From Glossina fuscipes (Eukaryota > Arthropoda > Insecta > Diptera > Glossinidae): DNA of 64,000 nucleotides. The notes beneath the pieces were generated by a model. It was given only the letters and a program-made list of their open reading frames with translations. It ran no database searches and was not told the DNA's origin. The stretch lies in NCBI RefSeq assembly GCF_014805625.2, contig NW_023998414.1:29215584-29279583 (forward strand), in the 5' to 3' direction. This document shows positions 1 through 11,094 of the stretch, piece after piece (position 1 is the stretch's first letter; every line of letters begins with the position of its first letter). The position numbers were made by a program, and so were the translations under genes.

Positions 1-1887
1 AGCGTAATATAACAATGTCCGTCTATTCATGTTTTTAAAATTGAGAGAAAGCATTAAAATCTTTCATAAATGTTGCTATTAGTTTGGTCGGACTAAAGGA
101 AGGAGATGGTTATTTAAATAGCTAAAAGATCAGAAAAATTAAAAGTGTATTCTATTTTGACGATGTTCTTATCAATAATTCATGAGCTGAAAAAGATATT
201 GATCCTAAAGTGAATATATGAATTTTAATCCTCTGACTTAGCATTCACTACAAGGCAAATGTAGCTTCCTTCCATGCTTCCCTTCACACCTTTTTGGAAT
301 GATGATAATGACACATTGAACTTAATATATATGAAAACGTGCCATATTTTTTTTGTATATATATATATATATATATGTACATCAATAAGCAAATATTCCT
401 CATGAACGTGAATTTAAACTGACATAATTAAAAATTCCAATGTCATATAAATTCATTACGACAGATTTCATGAAATTAAAAAAAAAAAGAAAAATTTAAA
501 GAATATTACGTTTTCTTAATTTTCTCGAGATATATATGTGTTAAAGTGAAAATGTAAGGAGAAAAAAATTAGTTCTTGTAAAGAATGAAATAATTAGCCA
601 AACATCGTTTAAAATTGTTTCTTAAAATAAATGAATGCGACCTTTGAATTGAAAGCCTATAGCGATCCCATAGATACAATTGTTTCATATATATAAGTTC
701 TATGATATATCTGGAAGTAAGTTCACAAGTATTAATCATGACTGCTTCATCAAAATTTATAACTTAACCACGAAGCCATTAAATTTGCGTGACTCTGTTT
801 CTAAAACAAACAAAGATTGAGAAAAAACAAAGAAAGTTTAATTTTTCTTTTTTGTTTTTTTCTTTTGTATGTGTGTGTTTGTGTTTTATTTTTATTTTTA
901 TTTATTTTTTTTTTTTTTCTTTTTTCTTTTTACGAATAATTCAGAAGGGAAAGAGAGGAAATTGATAGTTGAAAGCAAGAAAACTTTAATTGCTGAAGAA
1001 AAAATAAAAGAAATAATTAAGACCTTATCTTCTCTGTATTCATCTTAATTTTACAAACTTACTTAGTTGTACACACTAAGTTGATCAACATTTCGTTACG
1101 TAATTAAAGTAAAACACTTCGAATTTTCCAATTTTATTTTATACTTTGTTATTATCTTTGCTTTTTCTTAGAAAATCTTTAATGTAATTAAATAGATCGG
1201 GCGAACTAGCGACCCCTAACCAATGATAAGTAGTTTCTTTTCTAGCGAAATTTCCCCGTTTTAATCTACGAAATTGCTGCACTACATTTGACCTTAAGAC
1301 GAATTGCAAACACCTCAACTTTCAACTTAACTACAAAAAAACGTACTTAGTATTATTGATTGCGGGCGTGTCGATTGGACAATGAAGAGCTTTTCATTAA
1401 TTGTACGCTGTAGGCCTAGGCTGTTGTGTTTACTGACTCGTTGTAAAGAAAAAGAAAGCAAATCCAAATTTTTTTTGTTTTTTTTTTTTGATATGTAGTA
1501 CATATATAATGCCACCCATTAGTTGAAGATATTGTTAGCCTTCATTCTCGATTCCCAAGTAGGTTGTAACGAGTAGGCAGAATTCTTATCATCGAATGAG
1601 AAATCTTTTCAAGGTAAAATTATTGTCGGATAACATATTGAAAATTACGATCGAGTTTATTCAATATCGAAAATTTAAAAAGGGCCCCAGTGGGCAATCG
1701 ACACATACGACTCCTTAGTAAACCTCTCCCGTACAACTGCATACTACTATTCATTCAAGTTTTCGCTCTTACTAACAAGCAAGCATTACAATTGATATGG
1801 ATTTTTCTTTAAGAAGAAGGCGATCGAGAAATTTTTTTAAGAATTTTAAAAAGATTCTGCTTGAGGGATAATTTTGATAGCAAAAAA

Positions 1888-2071
1888 TATATAAAATTTA
1901 TTATTATTATTATTATTATGATAATTATCTTATCTAGAGGAGTAAAGTCCAAGACTAAAATTATAAAGCGCTAGCAATTTTATTGAAAACACTGTCTCAC
2001 GATGCTTCGACTTGTTTTAGTCGAGATCCTTTGTTCACTTGGTCACTCAGATCGATCCTATATAAAATTTA
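1888..2071 (-). mobile_element. Degenerate tRNA-derived SINE, copy 1
   Basis: Read on the minus strand, this matches the two better SINE copies at 9951 and 30015: a GAGTGRCCAAG-like head, then TCTCGACTA, the TTTTCAATAAAA-like body, the TTTTAGTCTTGG block, and an (AAT)n tail that appears as (TTA)n on the plus strand at about 1899-1918. The body is internally shortened and the B box is destroyed. The decisive support is a perfect 13-bp target-site duplication, TATATAAAATTTA, at 1888-1900 and 2059-2071. It is the oldest and most diverged of the three copies. Confidence 0.72.
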
Positions 2072-4387
2072 AGCAAAGTGCATGTAAAAGTTTGCATCTT
2101 TTTCTTGCAACCTTTAGCAAAAAGCTCTCGCATAGACTGCTGTTTACATAGGGATTCCAACAATAAATAGATAGATAGAAAGACTTGGCTGAATTGCCAT
2201 CCTATTCGAAATCTCTGATGTAGAAATCTTTTGAGTAAAATTGCATGTCACCAACGAAATGGCAAAGCAAAGGAATCCACATCTCTTAGTGTAATAATAT
2301 GTTTATAAATATGTATATAAAAATGGCATAAAAGATTATACGAACATTCTGATAAGTATAAAAATTTTTACCGGCCGGCAAATTATTGAAATAAACAAAA
2401 TGAAAAAAAAAAACATAACTGAATAAATAAATTAATAAATAAAAGCAAACATCGAGACAGGTGTTAATTATGGGCATGCATGATAACGTCGAGAGCTACT
2501 CGATGCATTACTAACAACAAATGGCTAAAATCCAAATTAAAAAAACTATATACGCTTTGAGATGAATTTCAGATACCCAACCTCGCGTCACCCTGCGTTG
2601 ATTGTCCGTCCAAACACATAAGATTTTATATTCATTTCGACAATGCCTGTAAACCAGCGTTTACCTATAGAGAATTGTGACTTGTATATTTTTAATGAAT
2701 GCTCAATTAAATTTTCGAATAGTTCGTGGACGAAGAATCAATGAAAATATTTTGATATTGAAAAAGTTAATTTTTCCCGCGATTAATTACATTCGAGATA
2801 TATATTTGCCGATAAAACAATATTGACGAATTTGAGAGATGCAAGAAGAGATGAACTTAATCGAATCGGTTCATAATTTAATTCGAATGAAAATTTGCAT
2901 GCTGCGCAAAAGATTTGCACAAAGCTTCGCTTTCTACTCTTTTTAATGGGTGTTACAATTGCATTAATAAAAATAGTATATCCTTAAGTCAGGAAAGTGG
3001 ATAAAAAAAGAAAACCGGTTTTGAATTTCTGAAATTCATGCAACACAAACCTCTTATGGATGGATGATAAATAAAACTAAAGGAAAAAAAGAGAAACCAA
3101 ACAGAGAACTAGAGTTAATCTACTGAGCAGCCAATGGATAAAAACCTGATTGAAATTTATGGATACGTATCATAAACAAGTCGTGTAACGCATTTGCCTC
3201 GCAATCAGTTCTTATAATATTAACAAATAAAAGGAGACAGGAGACAAGAGACCGAGATAGAGTCAGAATATAAATTTATTTAATAAATTATATGTTGGTA
3301 TAAAATGAACACAAGAAAAGAAAAAGGCAAAGAACTCAAGCAGATGAGCTTAATTCGTACTGCGGCCAATTTCAAATTTCTTGCACTTTTCAACCGGCAA
3401 ACATAATTTAATATAATGTTTGATGCATTCGTATGCATGCATTTAAATTGATTGCATGCATGCTTTTTTTTAACTTCTTAAACTCTTAAGATAATTCCTT
3501 ATCTAACAGATAAAATAATGATAAGATTTTCAATAACGGAATTTCATCTTCTTCACTGTAAAATGAAAATAGAATGCTTTTCAAACATTTATGTCAATTA
3601 AATCTGAAAAGCGTAGAGTCTCAGCCAAGTCACTTCGGCTAATTAAAATTCTAATGCGATCGTTGATGATTTAAGTGCATTAAGCAAATTAAATGAGCTC
3701 AGCATTAGTAATTCACTTCTTTCAAAATGAATCTATATAGATATATATATTCTGTCTTTATCGATTGAAAATTTTTCATTCAATCTGCGTATACGTCTAC
3801 GCACTCTACTCCCAAAATTTTGTTTATTCCTCTTGGTTGTTACTTCTCTCTATTGAAAATTATATAAAAGGGAGCTACCGGCGAGAGAGCAATGTTAACT
3901 GTTTCTCCAAACCGCATCTTCTTTGTTCTCGGCAATGTAATAGAAGAAGATGCAGAAAATATGGTCCATTACCTGCTGTTGACGTTAAGAGCAACCGCGA
4001 ACATAGGAGAAACCATATGTACATTTGCAAATGTAATAAGAATTATATTTTTTCCATAAAAAATTGCCCAATGTTTACTTATCTCCCTTTGGACTGAAAG
4101 AATTGTATGTATACTTGTGCTGTAATAATAAAGCGGTAATTGTCCAAGTCCCATTTAATAAGCCGCTGGGATAATAATTATGAGAATTTTGTTTTTTTTT
4201 TCTCGATATGACCAATCATTCAGGGGGACGTCGAATACTCGTATAACGCGGTGATGATCCCAAGCGCGTCACAAAAGAGAAAGAAAGAAAGAAATGGGGA
4301 GGAAATGGCCGCAATCTAGTGTTATACCTTTACCGGGCTGAACACTCATTATACCGCAAACACTCACCTGGTAACCGCGATTCTTAC

Positions 4388-4443
4388 CTACTCGGCTACT
4401 TGGCTACTCGGATACTTGGATACTTGGCTACTCGGCTACTTAT
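4388..4443. repeat. 8-bp minisatellite (CTACTYGG) x7
   Basis: Seven consecutive 8-bp units of the form CTACTCGG, CTACTTGG or ATACTTGG lie head to tail, the last ending CTACTTAT. It is about 1.5 kb upstream of the Tsf1 TATA box. No function is evident. Confidence 0.85.
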
Positions 4444-5661
4444 GCGAGATGAACGTTAGTGGTATATTCAATCAATTGGAGATTTTCAGCGGCCAATAAA
4501 ACTTTACGCTAGCGCTGAACCTTTAAAAATGGCCTTAACAACACTTACCCCACATTGTATGATATCGGACAAAAATTGAATGCTTCAACTTCACATAAAA
4601 CTTTTTAAACTTTTTACGCGCTATGGACTCTGATCAAAAATATGTATCTGTAAACTAAAATCAGATTTAACGATAGGGCCCATAGAACTTAGGACCCAGA
4701 GAGAAGTGGACAGTCATGATTCATTTTGCTTATAATATTTCTGAAGCCGAAACGATTTCTTTCTCCTTGAGCCTTATATCGTTTCTTTCGCGTATTTCTG
4801 GTTTTTGTAAATGGAACAATAGACTACCCTAGAATAGAACGAAATGCAAAATCGATACTATCTCCAAACTTCAGGAATGATTATAGAATGTAAAATTGAT
4901 TTAGTTTTTGTTTAAGATCTATCTCTGTGACCTAATTGTCATGTTTAAGTGAAGAGTAACCGTTTATCGATAATTCGGAATCTTTGCAAATCAATCGAGA
5001 CTTTATCACTTGATAATAATAAATAAAAGAACTTTCTTCTTTTTTTTTTGCTATTGTTTCGTAAGTGATTTTAATTAGATTTTACTTTCAAAATCAGGCA
5101 TTTAGTTACTATTCATTGACATTTAGGATAAGGAAAGCTGCTGAAAATAAGGAAGTATGCTGCCTGTATGTAGTTAACAATTTCTTAAGTTTACATAGAA
5201 AGTGATAGAAATGCTCTCAATGCGCTACGGCAAGAAGTAAAGGAAAGAAATTTAATTTAAAATTCATTATGCAGTTTATGATTTAACTGCAATTGCACAA
5301 ACGACTCACGGTGTTTATATATACAGGCACGTATGTATCTCTACAATGCTTGAGGTAAGCGTACACGTCTCATTCTCTTGAAGGAACATTAACATCAAAC
5401 AATATTCAAGGTCATCAGATTTGGAAGAAAACAAAACTGATTCTCTATGTTGTCTCATTTCCCCTTTAAGCAGAAGTTTTAATATTTGCAGAAAAAAAAA
5501 TAGTATAAAAAATTATTAAAAAATAAAAATAAGTTCGCAAAACCTACAGTAGCAATAAAAAATGCAATTGATTTGTTTTTTTTTTTTTTCTTTTTATTAT
5601 ATTGTATGGGTAAATCCCGATCTGCTGGAGTGAACTATATCAACATGTATATATATGTATA

Positions 5662-5694
<33 letters not shown>

Positions 5695-5846
5695 GAATGT
5701 TCACGAATAGAGATAGAAATGCGCCGTACCCATGGATACTGATACAATAATTTATGTGAAAAAAAAGTAAAAAAAAAAAAAAAAAAAAAAGAAAGAAATG
5801 AAAACTGAGTTCAACTTGCGCTCTCTTTAGAGACTAGATCAGAAGG

Positions 5847-5855
5847 TATATAAAG
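5847..5855 (+). promoter_or_regulatory. TATA box of Tsf1
   Basis: TATATAAAG lies 60 bp upstream of the Tsf1 start codon, which leaves room for a transcription start about 30 bp downstream (around 5878) and a short leader. A focused TATA promoter fits a strongly and inducibly expressed fat-body gene such as Tsf1, which is an inference from the family. Confidence 0.75.
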
Positions 5856-5914
5856 AAACTCATCGCATTAAGAATATTAGCAGTCAAGCCATTGAATTCG
5901 CACAGATTGCAAGC

Positions 5915-8461
5915 ATGATTTCAACAAAATTATTGTGTCTAGCCGCCGTAATGGGTGTGTTGGCTGTAAGCCAAGCCGCCGAGGAAAGAATCTGTGAGTA
6001 AATTTCTGAAAACTTATCATCAATTATTAGTGATTTGATTGCGTTTATAGACCGTATGTGTGTTCCTCAAAAATATTATGAGGATTGTTTGACCCTCTTG
6101 AAGGATCCTTCAGAGGCCGGTATTAATATGCAATGTGTAGCCGGTAGAGATCGTATTGATTGTTTAGATATGATTAACGAACGTAAAGCCGACGTTTTGG
6201 CTAGCGAACCAGAAGACATGTACGTAGCTTATCACACCAAAAATGAAGATTTCAGAGTCATCTCCGAAATTAGAACTAAGGATGACAAAGATGGTTAGTA
6301 ACCTTTGCATACAAGCGATAACGCATAAAGTGACTTTGCTTCTTTTTTTTCTCTCTCTCTCTCTCTTCTTCAAAATTTTTTACGTTAGCCGATTTCCGTT
6401 ACGAGGGTATTATCTTAGTTAAGAAAAACTCTAACATTCACAGTTTGAAGGATTTACGCGGTGCTAAGTCCTGCCATACTGGTTACGGTCGCAACGTTGG
6501 TTACAAAGTATGTCATCCGTATGCATAATCTCCAAGTTTAGCGTACATTTTAATTTGCTTTAAATTCCGCCTTAGATCCCAATTACCAAATTGAAGAATA
6601 GCAATATTCTTAAAGTATCTATGGATCCCGAAATAACCGCCACCGAACGTGAACTTAAAGCTTTGTCGGAATTCTTTACTCAATCCTGCTTGGTCGGCAC
6701 CTACTCTCCCCACCACGAAACTGATCGTTTATTGAGTATGTATTCGTGAAAACATAAGAAAAGTTTAGCGGAAATATTTATAACAAGCATCTCTTTTTTC
6801 TTTTTTTCTTTTTTTTTAATAGAAAAGAAATACTCCAATTTGTGCGCTTTATGCGAAAATCCCGAACAATGCAACTATCCCGATAAATACTCTGGCTATG
6901 ATGGCGCTATTCGCTGTTTGGATAAAGGCAAAGGTGATGTTGCCTTCACTAAAGTGCAATTCATCAAGAAATATTTCGGTGTAAGTATGAACACGAAAAT
7001 TGAAAAAAAACCTAAAGTTATTCGTACTCACAGCCCCCAGGCTGCGTTGTTTTTGTCCTCTGCTATTTTACGCAGAGTTCAGCGTGAGAGTACTAAGCTT
7101 CAAATTGTCGTTAGTCTTTATTTTGTTCTCTGGGTCTTGAGTTAACCATAGATACATTCATTTTGGAAACTAAAGACCCGTGACCCATCGAGGGATAAAT
7201 GTTTATATAAAAAATACAACCCTGCTTTTCGATATTTTAAAATTTTTCAGATGACTCCTGGCACTACCGCTGAGGGTGATGCTTCCGAATTTGAATATTT
7301 GTGTGAAGATGGTACCAGACGTCCCATTACTGGACCTGCTTGCTCTTGGGCCCAACGTCCCTGGACTGGTTATGTTTCCAATTACGATGCCGTTAAGGGT
7401 CAAGAAAAATTGCACAAATTGCAACAACGTTTGGAAAAATTCTTCGACAACGGCTTGCACGCTCAAAACAAAGAAAGCGCCGCTCATTTGTTGATTAAAG
7501 AAGATGCTGTCTACCACAACAAGCCCGAAGCTGTCGATCCTAAAGTATATTTGGAACGTGCTGGTTACAAAGATGTTATCGAACGTGATGGCAGTGCTAT
7601 TAGAAAGATGAAGATGTGTGTTCAAACCGAAGCCGAATACAATAAATGCGAAACTTTACGCCGTGCTGCTTATTCTCGTGACATCCGTCCTGAATTGGAA
7701 TGCGTCCAAGAGAAAGATTGCGTTATTGCTGTTAAAGAAGGTAAAGCCGATTTAGCAGCCATCCACGCTAACAACTACAAAGTAGCTCGCAGTGATAAAC
7801 TCAAGCCTGTTGTTTATGAAAGCTATGGTGAAAATGATGTGTATGTAGCTGTTGTGGAACCTACTTTGACTCATCAAAATTTGCAAACCATGCCTATGTA
7901 AGTATTAAAGGTACCTGTGCGAGAAGGACTATGTCGTCAATTAAAAAAAAAAATTTTTTTTTTTTTTTGCTTAGTCACTACAACGGACAAGATGAACGTG
8001 CTCACCAAGCTGCCGCTTACTTAAACAAATTGCGCAATATCAACACCTGCCAAACTACACCTTCCTCTGAAAAGAACATTATGATTGTTAACGCCAAGGA
8101 TTTGGAACAATGGAAAAACAAACAATTGTTGTGCGCCAACTTGGAAAAGAAACCCGTCACTGAATGGCGTGCTTGCAATTTGGAAGCTCATTTGCCCGTT
8201 GGCATTTTCATCCGCGAATCCATGACCCCTGTGGAACAAGAAACCATTAAACACTTGTTTGTCTCTCTTTCTGAAAAGTTCGGTCACAACGGCAGATTTG
8301 AAGATGTCTTCAATCTCTTCGGTGAATACAAGACTCATGAGAAGAATATTCTCTTCAACGACCGTGCCGTCAAATTTGTCACTGAATTAACCAACGAGCA
8401 CACCAACGAGGAAATCTATCATAGTTTGAGATGTGAAGCCAATCTCATCAAGAAACATTGA
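5915..8461 (+). CDS. Tsf1: Transferrin 1 (secreted iron-binding protein)
   Basis: Insect transferrins are haemolymph glycoproteins that bind ferric iron and act in iron transport and iron withholding during infection. Seven exons: 5915-5993, 6051-6293, 6389-6507, 6576-6735, 6823-6980, 7251-7897 and 7975-8461, all GT-AG, giving 630 aa, the usual Tsf1 length. The N-terminus is a clear signal peptide (residues 1-21, hydrophobic, ending VSQAA). The N-lobe keeps the synergistic-anion motif KSCHTGYGR encoded in exon 3, a nearby Tyr (FRYEG), a CLDKGKGDVAF block and the YLCEDGTR Tyr; the vertebrate His ligand position reads CSWAQRPW, so it is absent. The C-lobe (from about exon 6) has no KSCHTG-like motif, and the usual Asp ligand region reads ADLAAIHAN. 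It therefore probably binds iron only in the N-lobe, as is usual for insect Tsf1. The start was chosen by the signal peptide and the upstream TATA box. Confidence 0.96.
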
Positions 8462-8512
8462 GTTTTCTTTTGTGGATTGTGTAAAACTATTCTCAAAAAA
8501 GCATTATATAAT

Positions 8513-8518
8513 AATAAA
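8513..8518 (+). terminator. Poly(A) signal of Tsf1
   Basis: AATAAA lies about 50 nt after the Tsf1 stop codon, in a short AT-rich 3' UTR. Confidence 0.7.
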
Positions 8519-9950
8519 AACTTAATTTAAAGTTAACTGCAATCGTATGCATGTTCTACTTACTATTAATCCTTCTTATCCAAGATCTCAAGGAAATAAT
8601 CGCATAGGTAGGTACTCTACATAATTTTAATATACAAAACTGGTACGGCTGCGGGAACGCTATGCCCGCAAAAACTATATTAGACACTCTAATCTCTCGT
8701 TAGACATAGAATGAAGCGTCAGAGCACTTGTAAGATATATATATTTGTGATAAGAATAAGATCAGTTTATTTATCTGTCTCCCAAATTATGAGTGAGGTC
8801 TTAGAGCTTTTCCTAAAGAAGTAACTTGGTCTTCAATCCTTTTTTTTTCTTTCATCCGTCTAAACGGTTTAATACTCATATTTATTCATAATCACGAAAT
8901 CTATTATACTTCGAGCCCTATACCTAAGGACGAAAAGTGGAAAGTATTTCGAAAAGGTCAACAATAAAAATTAATGGACAAATTAAGGCGTACCATGCAT
9001 ATCGGTTGCGATTCTCTGTTTGGACGAACCACAAGGATCGTCATTAGCTGTTAAAGTATGGCAAAACGCTTACCAAACGCTATCAACAACATTAAATCGT
9101 TTTGAACCGTTCGGTACTCAAAGACAATTGAAATATTAATAATCGATCCGTCCATCTGCCCATACTCAGAAAGAAGTCAGAAAAAAGTACGAAGCAAAGA
9201 AAGAGGCGGAGACTGGTTGCAGCCTATTAAATGTGTTCCTAATCGGTAAATGTTATGCCTTTGTCAACTGAGCGACTAACTAGGCGTAGTCTTAGGTAGT
9301 ATTCAAGAAAAAATAACGAAAATAATTTTTTAATTTGTATATATATTTAGCTTACGATATATGTTTATATATTAAAAAAAAAACATCATCTTACAAAAAA
9401 TTTAGAATTCTTCAATGAAAAAGCAAATTATATTTGCTACGTATGTGTATATGGTAAAGTTTCTTCGTAAATGAACACTTATATTTATACAGTAGCGCAT
9501 ATTCACTTAAAAACTTGCAACTATATGTGCTGCTTGGTGCCTTGCAAATGTTAGAGAAAATGTGACGTCTTATCAAGTAACTATTTACAGAACTTTTGCT
9601 CATAAAAATAATGAGAATGAAAGAGGAAGCAATCAAGCGGTTGCTTATTAACACCGTTACTACTGTTATTGATAACAGGAACACAAAAACTCCGTAATAC
9701 TCTCCTAGCTTGAATTTGAAACAAACTGTTGGGCCATCTTGTCATTTAGTTATCTCTGAATGTATTAAATAAGCTTGTGCGGAAGTGTATTAGCACAATT
9801 CCCATACCATGTACGCCATTATTAAAAAGAACAAATGTAGTAATAAACAAATAGATATGTAGAAAAATAGTGAAAATTTAAGAAAATATATTAAGTCCAC
9901 TTGCAAAGAAAAGCTTACATCACAATGCTATAAGTAAACAATTGCACAAA

Positions 9951-10155
9951 AATAAAATCAAAAAGTATCCGCCTGAGTGGCCGAAGGCGAGGAATCTCGA
10001 CTAGCAAGTCAATGGCCGTGGGTTCGAATCTCAAGTGCGGTAGAGTTTTTAATAAAAGCCGATAGCCTTAGATGCTAGTGCTTTTAAGAGTTTAGTCTTA
10101 GAATTTATTTCTCTGCCGAAATTAATAATAATAATAATAATAAAATCAAAAAGTA
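9951..10155 (+). mobile_element. tRNA-derived SINE, copy 2 (best preserved)
   Basis: The element body (9968 to about 10138) begins TCCGCCTGAGTGGCCGAAGG and carries an A-box-like segment near 9978-9990 and a near-perfect B box, GGTTCGAATCT, at 10021-10031, spaced as in a tRNA. CCGC near the 5' end can pair with GCGG at 10037-10040, as in a remnant acceptor stem. A tRNA-unrelated body of about 75 bp follows, ending in an (AAT)n tail. A perfect 17-bp duplication, AATAAAATCAAAAAGTA, flanks it at 9951-9967 and 10139-10155. The head resembles a class II (Ser or Leu) tRNA. It has no ORF, so it depends on a LINE for movement. Confidence 0.88.
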
Positions 10156-10263
10156 AATTTCCTATTGCTTATCTTCATGCATATAATTCCTTAAACAAAT
10201 GTACACATAAGCGCACACAAGTATTTCTATCGCAAATATCGCAAAAATATGCTTATCGTGCGT

Positions 10264-10302
10264 AGCCATCTTGCACAGCCATCTTGCACAGCCATCTTGC
10301 AC
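10264..10302 (+). repeat. 13-bp direct repeat, three copies
   Basis: AGCCATCTTGCAC occurs three times in exact tandem. It lies about 790 bp upstream of the Miga start codon; no role is evident. Confidence 0.85.
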
Positions 10303-11094
10303 AAAAATCTGAAATTGTACTCATTTCATTTTTCTCGATTTCTTGTTAACATTTCGTTTGTATTGGTTTCATATTCGGACTTAAGATGCTACATAAGATT
10401 TTTATTGCGTGAATGCTGCCTGCAAAGTGTTCCATTTTACAATATATAATGGTCTTGATCACTTCTTTTACTCCTTTACGCACGTGCAACGTGCCTAACA
10501 GAAGTTTTTCAAAAGTGTAACAGTGGAATGAAACGTAATCAAAAATTGCAACCTTTTTCTAACAGATGTCATAGCCAAAAATATTGCGAAACGAGAAAGA
10601 AACTTAACAACTCTGCATTATATTGTGATGCAATTGATTTTTATATTTGTTAAAGAAAAAAGAGAAAAGGCATTTAGACGGTGAAAGTGGATATGAAATT
10701 GTAATGATCTTATTTAGCAAAAATTAAGTCGCTTTTTTGTGTATATTAAAAATAGTGAATGAAATAAACGGCGAAAATTACTGATTTCTAAGGCATAAGT
10801 AAAACAAAAACACATGATAAACATATTTAGGGAACGGAAGCGTCTGTTTGCGCTGTAAAAGACCGGATTAATTCTGCCTGGGCAAGAATTCAAAAATTAT
10901 TTATTAAATTCTTATAGCTAAGCTTAAAGTAACGCAAATGATATACTTACCAAAACCATTAACTTTCTCTTTCAATATGCGATCGAGGGAATTATAATAT
11001 AATAAGTATTTAATTGATAGTTAAATAACTAGGTAAACGCACAGTTGTTAGATAGATAAAACCGACATTTACAATTATACAAAATTTAGGCAAA

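Larger units (their letters stand above)
1..5846. other. Intergenic region upstream of Tsf1
   Basis: No open reading frame here resembles a known protein, and the few short ones are low-complexity. The stretch is AT-rich with many homopolymer and TA runs. Recognisable content is a decayed minus-strand SINE (1888-2071), a CTACTYGG tandem repeat (4388-4443) and a long poly(A) run just upstream of the Tsf1 TATA box (about 5768-5790). It may include distal Tsf1 control elements, but I could not identify any. Confidence 0.6.
8519..11094. other. Intergenic region between Tsf1 and Miga
   Basis: No coding region was found. It contains one well-preserved SINE (9951-10155) and a 13-bp triplicated repeat (10264-10302). 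The rest is AT-rich unique-looking sequence; the Miga promoter should lie just before 11095, but no TATA box is obvious. Confidence 0.6.

Noticed and set aside
9968..10045. A functional tRNA gene
   Set aside because: The head has A and B boxes, but the arms do not form a full cloverleaf, the sequence continues into a shared body and an AAT tail, and target-site duplications flank the whole: it is a SINE.
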